The position numbers and the translations under genes are program-made. A stretch of 52,763 nucleotides of DNA from positions 1 to 52,763 of the forward strand of contig CAMLSX010000011.1 in NCBI GenBank assembly GCA_946484175.1, given 5' to 3'. Positions 36,633 to 45,376 of this stretch are shown here, one piece after another. Below the pieces are notes generated by a model. It ran no database searches, was not told the DNA's origin, and saw only the letters and a list, made by a program, of their open reading frames with translations. This stretch comes from an uncultured Clostridia bacterium (GTDB lineage: Bacteria > Bacillota > Clostridia > Oscillospirales > Acutalibacteraceae). Every line of letters begins with the position of its first letter. The first letter of the stretch is position 1.

Positions 36633-37728
36633 GATTTTCTGCTCCTTCTTCCCTGCTAAACCGTTTTTGGATCTGTCCGCGCACTTCTTCCATTGCCGGG
36701 CTCAGCCCGCCGTGATGGCTTTTCTTCCAACCCGGCAGCTGCACCAGCCCCACCAGTGTGCCTGCACCGTAACAGACATGCAGAATCAAAAACAATACCG
36801 GCAGGCACAGGGAAGTGACATTCCAGTTTTCATCCCGTACACAGGTAATCGTCATGACAACAGCCAACAGCCCGTACAGGCTCCACATCAACGCAGCCAG
36901 CTGCCAGATTCCCGCCAGCGCCAGCGCGGTAGTGAAGAGGATTCCCAGCACGAAAGCAAACGGAACAAAATGATAGAGGGAAAGGCATCCGGGACAGACC
37001 CCCAGCGTGAGCCCTACCCATTTGCCGTTGCCGTACTTCTGGCGAATCATCGTTTTCAAGCTGCTGCGGACATGCTGGTACGAAATGATTGCCGGGTCAA
37101 AGCACAGGCGGAAACCTGCCTGACGCATGCGGTAGTGAATCTCATTATCCTCAGTACGTCCCAGCTCTTCGTTATACCCGCCGATCGTCTCAAACACTTT
37201 GCGGCGGTATGCTCCATGAAAAACAGATTTTGCATACATCCTTCCCACATCGCGGCGAAAAGGAGCGATGCTGCTGCCAAACAGAGAATTTTCGGCCAGC
37301 AGCAGGGTTTTCTGCCATCGGGTGGGATTTTCTATAATACAGGGACGCTGACCACCAGCCACATCTTCCCCGCTTTCCAGACACTCTACATTTTTCAGCA
37401 CAAAATCTGCGGGAATATTGGCATGTGCATCCACCCGCAGAATCACGTCGCCGGAAAACACACGCAGTGCCACATTCCAGCCGCGGGCCAGTGTTTTTCC
37501 GGGATTTTCCAGCACCTGCACACCGGCAAATTCAGCGCCGTATTCCTGTGCAAAACGCTCCATACAATCTTTTGTTCCATCAGAAGAACAGCTGTCCACC
37601 AGCAGAACCTCCATACGGGAATGGGGGTACTCCTGCGCGAGCACGTCGCGGAACAGCGCCGGAAGCGTGGCTTCTTCATTTCTGGCGATTATGACAAAGG
37701 AAACCAGCAGTTGACTTTTCTCTTTCAA
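36625..37728 (-). CDS. Glycosyltransferase family 2 with C-terminal membrane helices (ExoA-like)
   Basis: 367 aa. The GT-A fold begins VSFVIIARNEEATLPALFRDVLAQEYP, with VLLVDSCSSDGT, the DxD in ILRVDAHANIP and the GGYNEELGRTEDNEIHYRMRQAGF motif near residue 200. Three or four hydrophobic helices follow (about 240-340), anchoring it to the membrane. The start is an unusual TTG at 37728, ten bases after GAGGTG. It is the first gene before licD and GH51, behind a good promoter. Confidence 0.9.
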   Translation of the reverse strand: MKEKSQLLVSFVIIARNEEATLPALFRDVLAQEYPHSRMEVLLVDSCSSDGTKDCMERFAQEYGAEFAGVQVLENPGKTLARGWNVALRVFSGDVILRVDAHANIPADFVLKNVECLESGEDVAGGQRPCIIENPTRWQKTLLLAENSLFGSSIAPFRRDVGRMYAKSVFHGAYRRKVFETIGGYNEELGRTEDNEIHYRMRQAGFRLCFDPAIISYQHVRSSLKTMIRQKYGNGKWVGLTLGVCPGCLSLYHFVPFAFVLGILFTTALALAGIWQLAALMWSLYGLLAVVMTITCVRDENWNVTSLCLPVLFLILHVCYGAGTLVGLVQLPGWKKSHHGGLSPAMEEVRGQIQKRFSREEGAENHG

Positions 37729-37771
37729 AATCAGAGCTCACCTCATTGCTGCATGTAATAACAGTACTCCT

Positions 37772-37799
37772 ATTATAGCATGCTCCTTTTCATTGTCAA
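37772..37799 (-). promoter_or_regulatory. Promoter of the glycosyltransferase-licD operon
   Basis: TTGACA at 37799-37794, 16 bp spacer, TATAAT at 37777-37772. Confidence 0.8.
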
Positions 37800-37823
37800 A
37801 CATCCCCGTTTGCTTTTTCATGT

Positions 37824-37854
37824 AAAAAAAGCAGGCTCCATGAGGAACCTGCTC
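37824..37854 (-). terminator. Terminator downstream of niaX, beyond repeat copy C
   Basis: Minus-strand AGCAGG/CCTGCT hairpin followed by seven T. The closest upstream gene on this strand ends at 38257, so the repeat copy C lies between gene and terminator. Confidence 0.75.
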
Positions 37855-37974
37855 AGTTTGTGAATAAAATCAAAAGACAGAAAAAGCTGTGTCAATCGTT
37901 TCGCGGGGGAAACGCTGCTTTTTTGGAATCTTTCTGCGCGCCAGCCCTCGCACCGCCTTTGACGGCTCTTGGGG

Positions 37975-38218
37975 ATTGTATATCTTTTGTAGGCTCCGCC
38001 TGTTTTGGGGGCTTCTCGCCCCCTTTTCTCGCCTGCCGGCTCAGGCGCCGTGTGCCGGCGGCACACAAGCAAGGCGCCGACCGAAGCGGAATTGTAGACC
38101 GGTGTTCAACGTTTGCCACTGGCAGACAACACTCCTCGCCAAAGGGACTAAGCCCCTTTGGAATCCGTAAGGACGCGGGATGACAAAGTGCAATTTTTCA
38201 ACTTTGTTCACGCGTACT
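37975..38218. repeat. Modular intergenic repeat, copy C
   Basis: It contains GGGGGCTTCTCGCCCCC (shared with copy E), the CCAAAGGGAC...CCCCTTTGG palindrome at 38139-38161 with GAATCCGTA, and the terminal module. That module runs from GACGCG to CACGCG around a GACAAAGT/ACTTTGTT hairpin. A GC-rich stretch near 38030-38100 (CCGGCTCAGGCGCC, GTGCCGGCGGCAC) is not seen in the other copies. The part from 37855 to 37975 shows nothing I can name. Confidence 0.7.
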
Positions 38219-38256
38219 GTTTCTTGCACAATAGGTAAGTCTTTAACCGGGTTGAA

Positions 38257-38838
38257 TCACGCCTGCACCTGATGGACGTCTTTCTTTTTGCCCAGATGTA
38301 CATTCACCGGGATTTTCACAACATTCTGCACTGCACGCCAAACCACAACTGCGATTCCGTAATCTACCATGCTGTGAATGACCGTACCTACGCCTACCAG
38401 CAGCAGCACAGAAATGACATAGCCCTGCTGGTTTTGTCCGCCGTTAAAGTAGAACCAGCTGGAAACCATCATCTCGCATGCGCCATGGATTACGCCCATC
38501 ACCAAGCTGAACAATGCGCTGGAAATCGGACGGTTAACAATATCTTTTTTATGCTGGAGGAACCATGCGCCCAGTGCCACAAACACAATCTGGCTGAGTG
38601 CACGCAGCACCACTACCAGTGGGAAACCGGCAAAGAAAAATCCCACTGTTGTTCCCAGACAGACAATAATGGATACCGGCAGGGAAATAAACATCGCCAG
38701 GAACAGTGCCACATGGCTGGCCAGGGTAAAGGATGCGGGCTCCAGGATAATTTTGGGGCAGAACATGGGGATAACGATGCCCACTGCGCACAGCAGCGCG
38801 GCAATTACCATGGTCATAATCTTCTTCTGAACCTTCAT
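38257..38838 (-). CDS. niaX: Niacin ECF transporter S component-like protein (NiaX/NiaY type)
   Basis: 193 aa, with about six hydrophobic helices and few charges except for the basic tail (HLGKKKDVHQVQA). FCPKIILEPASFTLASHVALFLAMFISLPVSIIVCLGTTVGFFFAGFPLVVVLRALSQ is the core. Family assignment rests on helix pattern plus context: the adjacent gene is niaR, and its promoter carries a pair of NiaR-type inverted boxes. It would bind niacin and use shared ECF energising subunits encoded elsewhere. ATG 38838 is chosen over an earlier out-of-frame ATG at 38845. Confidence 0.8.
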   Translation of the reverse strand: MKVQKKIMTMVIAALLCAVGIVIPMFCPKIILEPASFTLASHVALFLAMFISLPVSIIVCLGTTVGFFFAGFPLVVVLRALSQIVFVALGAWFLQHKKDIVNRPISSALFSLVMGVIHGACEMMVSSWFYFNGGQNQQGYVISVLLLVGVGTVIHSMVDYGIAVVVWRAVQNVVKIPVNVHLGKKKDVHQVQA

Positions 38839-38874
38839 CTTTCATGATCCTCTCTGTATAATATTCATTATAGG

Positions 38875-38922
38875 TGTCTTGACACGTGTATTGTAATCCT
38901 CTTCTGTACAGATGTCAAGACA
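38875..38922 (-). promoter_or_regulatory. niaX promoter with paired NiaR-type operator boxes
   Basis: Promoter: TTGACA at 38918-38913, 17 bp, TACAAT at 38895-38890. Two exact inverted copies of a decamer frame it: TGTCAAGACA at 38913-38922 (overlapping the -35) and TGTCTTGACA at 38875-38884 (just past the -10), 38 bp apart. The arrangement fits repression by the neighbouring NiaR when niacin is present. Confidence 0.75.
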
Positions 38923-38999
38923 GGAAGAAAAAGATCGGAACAGTAGCCAAACATTTTTCTCTTTTGCGTGATTTGTGGGTAAAATTGGGCATAGGGCAA

Positions 39000-39027
39000 T
39001 AAAAAAGCACCGGCAAACCGGTGCTTT
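39000..39027 (-). terminator. Terminator after niaR
   Basis: AAAGCACCGG/CCGGTGCTTT with a TTTG loop and a T run on the minus strand, 20 bp past the niaR stop. Confidence 0.9.
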
Positions 39028-39046
39028 AGATCTCTATTCCAAACCA

Positions 39047-39577
39047 TCAGACGTCATCAGGTTTTTCAAAAAGGATTCCCTGTTCACGCAGGCCTTTCAA
39101 GACACGCTCATAAGCCTCCTGAGATGGGCAGGAAAGCGTATGCAGATGGATACCGCCGGTTAAGGCGCACAGCGGATTAGCCTGGTTTTTTTCGAGTTTG
39201 CGCAGAAATGCGTCTGCATCGTAACGCGAAAAAATTTGCAGGCTTCCGGAAATCTGCCCGTACAGCGGATGCTCTACGATAACATCCAGCAGTCCGCAGC
39301 CGTTATCCACTACCGTGTACAGTTCCTGCGGCAGAAGCTGGTCATCGTGACAGCAGGCAATGGTTCTGGTGGGCTGCTCTGTTTTGTGTTTTTGCAGCAC
39401 ATAGCCTCTGGGTGTTGCGGAGATCTCATGAGCCGCCGCACGCAGCAGGGCAATATCCCCTACGATAATCTGACGGCTGACAGAAAAACGCTTTGCCAGC
39501 GAAGTGGCGCTGACCGCTTCTTCACTTTCCCGCAGCACTTCCAATATTTGCGTCCTTCTTTTATCGGATGGGCTCAT
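39047..39577 (-). CDS. niaR: Niacin-responsive transcriptional repressor NiaR (3H domain)
   Basis: 176 aa. An N-terminal winged HTH (RRTQILEVLRESEEAVSATSLAKRFSVSRQIIVGDIALLRA) is joined to a 3H domain named for its conserved His. Here these are IACCHDD, VEHPLYGQI and LTGGIHLHTLSCPS. In Bacillus and Thermotoga NiaR (YrxA) represses NAD synthesis and niacin uptake genes when niacin binds. It lies directly upstream of niaX on the same strand with a terminator between, so each is transcribed separately. Confidence 0.93.
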   Translation of the reverse strand: MSPSDKRRTQILEVLRESEEAVSATSLAKRFSVSRQIIVGDIALLRAAAHEISATPRGYVLQKHKTEQPTRTIACCHDDQLLPQELYTVVDNGCGLLDVIVEHPLYGQISGSLQIFSRYDADAFLRKLEKNQANPLCALTGGIHLHTLSCPSQEAYERVLKGLREQGILFEKPDDV

Positions 39578-39632
39578 ACATCAACGCTCCTCTCCCATTA
39601 TGATGTTATTGTAGCATACTTTTGAATAAAAA

Positions 39633-39668
39633 GCAAAAAGCAGGCAGCAGATCGGTATCTGCTGCCTG
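39633..39668 (-). terminator. Terminator after the polysaccharide-export ATPase gene
   Basis: CAGGCAGCAGAT/ATCTGCTGCCTG, a perfect 12-bp stem with a 4-nt loop, followed by CTTTTTGC on the minus strand. Confidence 0.88.
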
Positions 39669-39698
39669 AATCTTTCCTGCACAGGCAGGGAATAGTTC

Positions 39699-40454
39699 TT
39701 ACTTTTTCTTAGCAGGTTCTTTCTTGGTATTATGCTCAGCATAAACCTTCAGCGCTTCTTCTACCGGACCATCGAATACCAGTTTACCCTTAATCAGATA
39801 AATCGCCCGATGACAGATTTCCCGAACACCCTCGGGAGAGTGGCTGACATACAGCACAGTGGTGCCCTTTTTGATGATTTCGGCGATGGCACGCTTGCAC
39901 TTCTTTTTAAAGTTGGCGTCACCCACGCTCAAAGCCTCGTCCACCACCAGGATCTCGGGGTCAGTATTGACGTTTACGGCAAAGCCCAGACGCATTTTCA
40001 TACCGCTGGAATACGTGCGCACAGGCTGATCGATATAATCGCCCAGCTCGGCAAAATCGATGATTTTTTCTTCGATTGTACGGATATATTCATCTGTCAA
40101 CCCCAGCAGATAGCCTTTCAGATAAATATTCTCACGGCCGGTCATTTCACTGGAAAAACCTGCGGTCAGCTCCAGCAAAGCGGCCACACGGCCGTTCACC
40201 GTTACCGTGCCGCTGGTAGGGAACGAAACGCCGGTAATCATTTTTAACAGCGTGGACTTACCTGCGCCGTTATTGCCGATAATACCCACCGACTCACCCT
40301 TCTGAATCGTCAGGCTGACATCATTCAGGGCCATATGCTTTTTTAGCTTCTTGGAATGATAAAACAGCGCCAAAAACTGCTCTTTATTATCTTTATAGAG
40401 CGTATACTCTTTTGTAACATGGTCAAAAACGACTGCGGGCTGTGTATCTGCCAT
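39699..40454 (-). CDS. Polysaccharide/teichoic acid export ABC ATPase (TagH/Wzt type)
   Basis: 251 aa. VVFDHVTKEYTLYKDNKEQFLALF, then GIIGNNGAGKSTLLKMITGVSFPTSGTVTVNGRVAALLELTAGFSSEMTGRENIYL is diagnostic of the polysaccharide-export ATPase group. The signature is YSSGMKMRLGFAVNV and Walker B ILVVDEALSVGD. The tail is short and Lys-rich, without the carbohydrate-binding domain some Wzt proteins have. It pairs with the permease encoded 15 bp upstream and probably exports a surface glycan or teichoic acid on a lipid carrier. Confidence 0.95.
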   Translation of the reverse strand: MADTQPAVVFDHVTKEYTLYKDNKEQFLALFYHSKKLKKHMALNDVSLTIQKGESVGIIGNNGAGKSTLLKMITGVSFPTSGTVTVNGRVAALLELTAGFSSEMTGRENIYLKGYLLGLTDEYIRTIEEKIIDFAELGDYIDQPVRTYSSGMKMRLGFAVNVNTDPEILVVDEALSVGDANFKKKCKRAIAEIIKKGTTVLYVSHSPEGVREICHRAIYLIKGKLVFDGPVEEALKVYAEHNTKKEPAKKK

Positions 40455-40469
40455 TTTTATACGCCTCCC

Positions 40470-41330
40470 TTACAGTACATCCGGCAGCTTCTTGCGAAGG
40501 CGGTTATAATTGTAAATCCCCAGCAGAATGATCACAATAAACTCCACAAAGAAGACCAGTGTTTCGGTTGGATATTCCCAGAACCACTGGTGGGAAACAA
40601 ACGCTTTGCGGTAGCCATTCACAAAATAGTTGATGGGATTCAAAAGCATCAGATGGCGCAGCCACGGTATATCCAGTGCATACGTATCCCACACTATGCC
40701 GGAAAGCCAGAACATGCCGGTCATAATGGATTTAATCAGGTTTTCAAAATCCCGGCTGAACGCGCTCATCGGAGCGGTAGACCACGAAAGTGCCAGGAAA
40801 AACAGGAACATCAGCGGGCAGTAATAGAAAAACTGAATCGCATATGCATTGGGGATATATCCATTGAAGCAGAGGAAAATCACCATCAGCGCAGCCAGCA
40901 CCAAATGGACATAGAATTTGGCCAGCAGCGTAAAGGTCATAATATTGGAAACCGGGAAGTGCATCTTCACCACGAACTGACGGTTCTTACGAATCGACTG
41001 AGAACCAAACAGAATACTATCGCTGATAAAAAACCACGGGATAAAACCGGGCAGCATAAAGGTAAAGCGAGGAATACCGCCAATATCTCCACCAGCCCGC
41101 AAGCCTACGTCAAAAGCAAACCAGTAGATAAACAGCGTAAACAGAGGTTTCACCAGTGCCCAGCCGGCACCCAGGAACGAACCTTTGTAGTCCTTTTTTA
41201 GTTCTGTCCGCGCCAGCATCATAATCTGTTTGACATTATGCTGGTGCTCTTTAAAAATACTGAACAAATGAAATGCCTCCCTGTGAAAGATAGTCAATCT
41301 GTTTCGAAGCACTTTGCGTTTTGCACCCAT
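40470..41330 (-). CDS. Polysaccharide/teichoic acid export ABC permease (TagG/Wzm type)
   Basis: 286 aa. Typical ABC-2 export permease: MMLARTELKKDYKGSFLGAGWALVKPLFTLFIYWFAF, FMLPGFIPWFFISDSI, about six helices and the late LNPINYFVNGYRKAFVSHQ motif. The N-terminal start is uncertain because the site before ATG 41330 is weak; Met38 is an alternative. Forms the channel for the ATPase encoded downstream. Confidence 0.93.
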   Translation of the reverse strand: MGAKRKVLRNRLTIFHREAFHLFSIFKEHQHNVKQIMMLARTELKKDYKGSFLGAGWALVKPLFTLFIYWFAFDVGLRAGGDIGGIPRFTFMLPGFIPWFFISDSILFGSQSIRKNRQFVVKMHFPVSNIMTFTLLAKFYVHLVLAALMVIFLCFNGYIPNAYAIQFFYYCPLMFLFFLALSWSTAPMSAFSRDFENLIKSIMTGMFWLSGIVWDTYALDIPWLRHLMLLNPINYFVNGYRKAFVSHQWFWEYPTETLVFFVEFIVIILLGIYNYNRLRKKLPDVL

Positions 41331-41483
41331 ATTCCAAAACGGCTTTTCTTAATTTTACCTTCCCTTTCTTCAATTGTCAATTATAGACTGGTAAAGGAAA
41401 AAAATTGCAGAGAAGCGCCCTATCCTGCTGAAAAAAATGCGCAGTTTTCAGGCAATACGCCATATGTTTTCCACTGCTTCTGC

Positions 41484-42281
41484 TTACCGGGAAGCGTACT
41501 GTTCCTGTGCCGGGCGAATCAGGTGGGCATATTCCGTCTTTAACTCTTCGAACGCCCGCAGCACCTGATCGGGGATTTCTACATGTGCAATAAAGTTTTT
41601 CCCGTTCGGCCCATAGCCATTTTCGTCATCCAGCAAACGGGGGATTTCGCCCATCAGCAGCGTAATATATTCTTCCATGCTCCACATTCCCCAAATATCA
41701 TTGGGAGAAAACGCGAGGGTACCGTCCCGCACTTCGACTCGCACCCGGTAGCTGGCAAAATTGATGATCTGTACACAATCCCCCAGATATTTCCGAAACC
41801 CTGCGTCCATCCGATTTTGCATGGAGGCATCCTGGATCAGCAGAATTGTCTTTGGGAAAACCTGATGCTGCCGCAAAATTCCCAGCGTATTGGTGACGTT
41901 GTTCCCACAGTTGGTAGAATCGCGTTCAATCCAGTCCGGCACAATGCCGTATTGGCGGTAAAGGTATTCCGCATAAATATCGGCTTCTTTTTTTCCAGCC
42001 ACTTCCATATCCCAAAAAGCACAATGAAATTTTTTCCGTAACCCTTCGGTTGTATGCCCTTCTCCGCCGGAAATGATAAAATATTCTGCCAGATCATCCT
42101 GATAAGCCTGCGCGGCGACATCTCCCCCACAGGGAATACTCCCTCCAAAAAGGATCATACAGTCAGCACGCCAGATTCCATATTTTTCGTAAAGGCTGTC
42201 CGGTGTCAATTTTTCGACATCACGCCTGCCGCAAAACCCTGCCAATATATTTAAATTTTGGGCTATTTTTTCCAGCTCCAT
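41484..42281 (-). CDS. ydcF: YdcF family protein (DUF218)
   Basis: 265 aa, the length of E. coli YdcF, with the same landmarks along the chain: WRADCMILFGGSIP, FIISGGEGHTTEGL, ERDSTNCGNNVTNTLGIL, IQDASMQNRMDAGF, GEIPRLLDDENGYGPNGKNFIAHVEIP. E. coli YdcF binds S-adenosylmethionine; the cellular role is unknown. No signal peptide, unlike other DUF218 members. ATG 42281 has GGAGGG upstream. The leader between promoter and start contains a terminator-like hairpin. Confidence 0.9.
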   Translation of the reverse strand: MELEKIAQNLNILAGFCGRRDVEKLTPDSLYEKYGIWRADCMILFGGSIPCGGDVAAQAYQDDLAEYFIISGGEGHTTEGLRKKFHCAFWDMEVAGKKEADIYAEYLYRQYGIVPDWIERDSTNCGNNVTNTLGILRQHQVFPKTILLIQDASMQNRMDAGFRKYLGDCVQIINFASYRVRVEVRDGTLAFSPNDIWGMWSMEEYITLLMGEIPRLLDDENGYGPNGKNFIAHVEIPDQVLRAFEELKTEYAHLIRPAQEQYASR

Positions 42282-42304
42282 ACGGTTCCCTCCTGATTTA
42301 TTAC

Positions 42305-42368
42305 AAAAAACGAACCGGGCTTTTCAGTATCATCATGCAGGCCCGGCGTGTTTGATGATTTCAGTATA
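42305..42368 (-). promoter_or_regulatory. ydcF leader: -10 element and possible attenuator hairpin
   Basis: A TATACT -10 lies at 42368-42363; I see no good -35. Downstream, CCGGGC/GCCCGG (42346-42315) forms a stem followed by TTCGTTTTTT, all upstream of the ydcF start. ATCATCA just before the stem could pair with TGATGAT inside its loop, a possible antiterminator. Confidence 0.4.
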
Positions 42369-42446
42369 TCACATTTTGCTGGAAAAGCACAGCCTTCAAA
42401 AGAAAAAAATGGCAAGATAAGGGGTTTTATTTTGAAAGAGGCCACA

Positions 42447-42485
42447 CAAAAAATCCTCTGTCTGGAAAATCCCAGACAGAGGATT
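42447..42485 (-). terminator. Terminator after the BceB-like permease gene
   Basis: AATCCTCTGTCTGG/CCAGACAGAGGATT, a perfect 14-bp stem with a 6-nt loop, then TTTTG on the minus strand. Confidence 0.93.
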
Positions 42486-42540
42486 GAAAGCCGCCCTTTG
42501 ACGGAAAATACAGGCGCACATCTTTGCACGCTCAACCCGG

Positions 42541-44565
42541 TCAGCTGATAATTTTATAGTACGTGCGCGCAGTCAGAGAATAAATCAATCCATACAGCAC
42601 CGCAAAAATCAGGAAGGTGATTCCTGTACATAGCAGATACAACCCAACATTGCTCAATGCCAACAGCTGTAAAATCCGGTAAATCATGGGGAACGCAAAG
42701 GCTGTATGCACGCCTGCCATGATGAGCGGCAGGAAAAACACGGTGAGCACCTGAGAACGGATCGTCCGACGGATTTCCCGCTTATCCATACCGACCTTTT
42801 CCATAATCGTAAAGCGTTCTTTATCATCGTAGCCTTCTGAAATCTGCTTGTAGTAGATAATCAGGATGGTTGCCATGATGAACAGGGTTCCAAGGAATAC
42901 ACCCACAAACAAAAGCCCCCCAACCAAGCCCAGATACATCGTTCTTTCAGTGGACTTTACCACGACATTCAGCATATAAAGGCCACCGCCATTTTTTACA
43001 GCTTCGTCTGCCAGTTTTTCAAAAGAGTAATTGAGTTTTTTTGTAACGGCTTCTTCTGCTGCATCGTTATCCAAGTCGAACGCATAACTATACTGCAAGT
43101 TTGTGTAATCGCTGTAATCGACGCCGGGGAATTGCTGCATTTTTTCCAGTTTCTGAAGGGTTTCAAAATCTTTAACCACCACACCCAGATGGCTGGTCAT
43201 CATAATCGCAGCCGCACCATTCGGAGGGAATTCCGTCAGCTTTTCTCGAATTTTCCAGTTTTCATCTGCAAGCGGGAATACATCACCATCATAGCTGCCT
43301 TCACCGGAATACAGCAGCACTTCCCCATCTTCCAGTGTCTTCTGGGTACCCATTGCTTTGTTATACTCATCTACTGTTGTAAAAGTAATCGCATAGTACT
43401 CAGAAACTGCCATCCCATTGTTCAGCTTTTCAGGGCGAATCTCATATACCCCGTTGATTTTCTGTGCATCGCAGTTCAAATAAAGATACTGCACGAGGTT
43501 TTGAGCCTCGGTGCCTTCTTCCTGCAAAACTTCTTTCACCACCGAATCAACAGCCTCGCCAATTTCTTCTGAATTACTGTTTACACGCAGTTCGATATCC
43601 CGGGCATAGGTTTTGTCAATCATATCTTCCATGCCGAAATACATGGAACAGGTGGAAGAAACCATCACCAGCACCATCGTGGAGAGCACACAGATATTGG
43701 CCAGCCCTACCGCATTCTGCTTCATACGGTAGATCATGCCGGAAACGGCGATAAAATGGTTGGTCTTATAATAGAAACGGCGGTTTTTGCGCAGTATTTT
43801 CAAAGCAGCGATACTTCCCGCAGTAAACAGGCAGTATGTGCCCAGGATGACCAGGATAACTGCAAAAAAGAACAGTGTAAATGCCTGTACCGGGTTGGTA
43901 ATGGTAACTGCGATCCAATAGCCGCTTCCCAGCAAAATTGTTCCCACCAAAGCCAGCAGCCAGCGGGATTTGGGTTCTTTTTCGCCCATCTGACCACCAC
44001 GCAGCAGTTCAATGGGGTTAGTCAGATGAATCTGCTGCAGGCTATTGAGGAAAATCAGCAAATACAGTACACCAAACAGGATCAGGGCATTTCTGATGGC
44101 ATCAATAGAAACATAGAACCCCAGCGGTACTTCAGATTCCATCAGGTTGGCCAGTACCAGAAACGCGGTTTTATCCAGCAGGATACCCAGCCCAAACCCT
44201 ACTACCAGGCTGATTGCTGCGATATAAAGGGTTTCATAGAAAATCATGCGGGAAAGATGCCCTTTTCCCATGCCCAACACATTATACAGGCCGATTTCTT
44301 TCTTGCGTCGCTTCATCAGAAAGCTGTTCGTATAGAAAATAAAGATTACCGAAAAAAGCGAAATCACCCACACGCCCAATTGCAGACAAACACGCAGCGA
44401 ACCGCTTCCAAGCTCTATATTGTCAATACCCGGATTCATGGAAAGGGCGCTCATCATATAATAGGCCGCTACCGTAAAAATACAGGTAAGCAGGTACGGT
44501 ACATAAACTTTTGCATTTTTACGGATATTCACACCGGCCAGCTTTGCATAAAAGAAGTTATTCAA
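42541..44565 (-). CDS. BceB-type ABC transporter permease (antimicrobial peptide sensing/resistance)
   Basis: About 674 aa. FtsX-like helices open the protein ([37 protein letters not shown]). RRKKEIGLYNVLGMGKGHLSRMIFYET is the cytosolic FtsX motif. A large extracellular domain (roughly 345-560) follows, then a second set of helices with DDKERFTIMEKVGMDKREIRRTIRSQ. Ten helices with the big loop between 7 and 8 is the BceB layout. No ATG fits the start. I propose TTG 44565, with GTG 44574 as alternative, overlapping the ATPase stop. Works with the ATPase and the two-component system encoded upstream. Confidence 0.9.
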   Translation of the reverse strand: MNNFFYAKLAGVNIRKNAKVYVPYLLTCIFTVAAYYMMSALSMNPGIDNIELGSGSLRVCLQLGVWVISLFSVIFIFYTNSFLMKRRKKEIGLYNVLGMGKGHLSRMIFYETLYIAAISLVVGFGLGILLDKTAFLVLANLMESEVPLGFYVSIDAIRNALILFGVLYLLIFLNSLQQIHLTNPIELLRGGQMGEKEPKSRWLLALVGTILLGSGYWIAVTITNPVQAFTLFFFAVILVILGTYCLFTAGSIAALKILRKNRRFYYKTNHFIAVSGMIYRMKQNAVGLANICVLSTMVLVMVSSTCSMYFGMEDMIDKTYARDIELRVNSNSEEIGEAVDSVVKEVLQEEGTEAQNLVQYLYLNCDAQKINGVYEIRPEKLNNGMAVSEYYAITFTTVDEYNKAMGTQKTLEDGEVLLYSGEGSYDGDVFPLADENWKIREKLTEFPPNGAAAIMMTSHLGVVVKDFETLQKLEKMQQFPGVDYSDYTNLQYSYAFDLDNDAAEEAVTKKLNYSFEKLADEAVKNGGGLYMLNVVVKSTERTMYLGLVGGLLFVGVFLGTLFIMATILIIYYKQISEGYDDKERFTIMEKVGMDKREIRRTIRSQVLTVFFLPLIMAGVHTAFAFPMIYRILQLLALSNVGLYLLCTGITFLIFAVLYGLIYSLTARTYYKIIS

Positions 44566-45346
44566 TGCAAACACCGCCTTCTGCAGAAGAACTGCTGCGG
44601 GTAGCGAGCAGCGTAAGCGTATCCGAGATCTTCTGGTACATCTCTTCCTGGCTATGCCCCCCGCGGTAAATCTGGTGGAAAACTTCGCCGTCCTTGATAA
44701 ACAATACACGTCCGGCACTGCTGGCAGCTTTGATGCTGTGTGTTACCATGAGGATCGTCTGGCCGCTGTGATTGATCTCTTCAAAAAGCCGCAGCAGACT
44801 ATCGGCAGAACGGGAATCCAGCGCACCGGTCGGCTCATCAGCCAGAATCAGCTGCGGCTCGGTAATCAGTGCACGGGCTACCGCGGTACGCTGCTTCTGG
44901 CCGCCGGAGACTTCATAGGGGAACTTTTTCAGCAGAGAAGTAATTTCCAGCCGTGACGCGATTGGCGCCAGGCGTTCTTTCATTTCGGGGTACTTCTTGC
45001 CCGAAAGCACCAGCGGCAGGAAGATGTTATCCTGAATCGAAAACGTATCGAGCAGGTTGAAATCCTGGAATACAAAACCCAGATTATCGCGGCGGAAAGC
45101 GGCGAGGTCTTTCTCGCGGATAGAAAGGACGTTTTTACCTGCCAGCAAAACTTCGCCGCTGGTAGGACGGTCGAGCGTGGCGAGGATATTGAGCAGGGTA
45201 GTTTTGCCGCTGCCGGATTCACCCATAATCGCTACAAACTCCCCCTGTTCTACAGAAAAGCTGACATCGGAAAGGGCCTGCACATGGCTGCCGCCAAAAC
45301 GGGTGGTATATACCTTTTTCAAATGATTGACTTCCAATATTGACAT
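44558..45346 (-). CDS. BceA-type ABC transporter ATP-binding protein
   Basis: 262 aa. Walker [13 protein letters not shown]-loop [26 protein letters not shown], signature [16 protein letters not shown], Walker [14 protein letters not shown] and H-loop [17 protein letters not shown] are all present. The MacB/LolD-like FQDFNLLDT form is usual for BceA. ATG 45346 follows AAAGGAGG. The final codons overlap the permease start. Gives energy for bacitracin-like peptide removal from lipid II-cycle targets and signals flux to the sensor kinase. Confidence 0.95.
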   Translation of the reverse strand: MSILEVNHLKKVYTTRFGGSHVQALSDVSFSVEQGEFVAIMGESGSGKTTLLNILATLDRPTSGEVLLAGKNVLSIREKDLAAFRRDNLGFVFQDFNLLDTFSIQDNIFLPLVLSGKKYPEMKERLAPIASRLEITSLLKKFPYEVSGGQKQRTAVARALITEPQLILADEPTGALDSRSADSLLRLFEEINHSGQTILMVTHSIKAASSAGRVLFIKDGEVFHQIYRGGHSQEEMYQKISDTLTLLATRSSSSAEGGVCIE

Positions 45347-45376
45347 ATGAAATACCTCCTTTGTTTCGTCACAGCC

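Noticed and set aside
37860-38230. Small open frames in the gap between the glycosyltransferase and niaX
   Set aside because: They run through the palindromic repeat in several frames on both strands, without ribosome sites; best read as non-coding repeat.
44566-44718. 51-residue N-terminal extension of the BceB-like permease
   Set aside because: It lies inside the ATPase gene in another frame and is basic and non-hydrophobic, unlike BceB N-termini; the later TTG is more likely.
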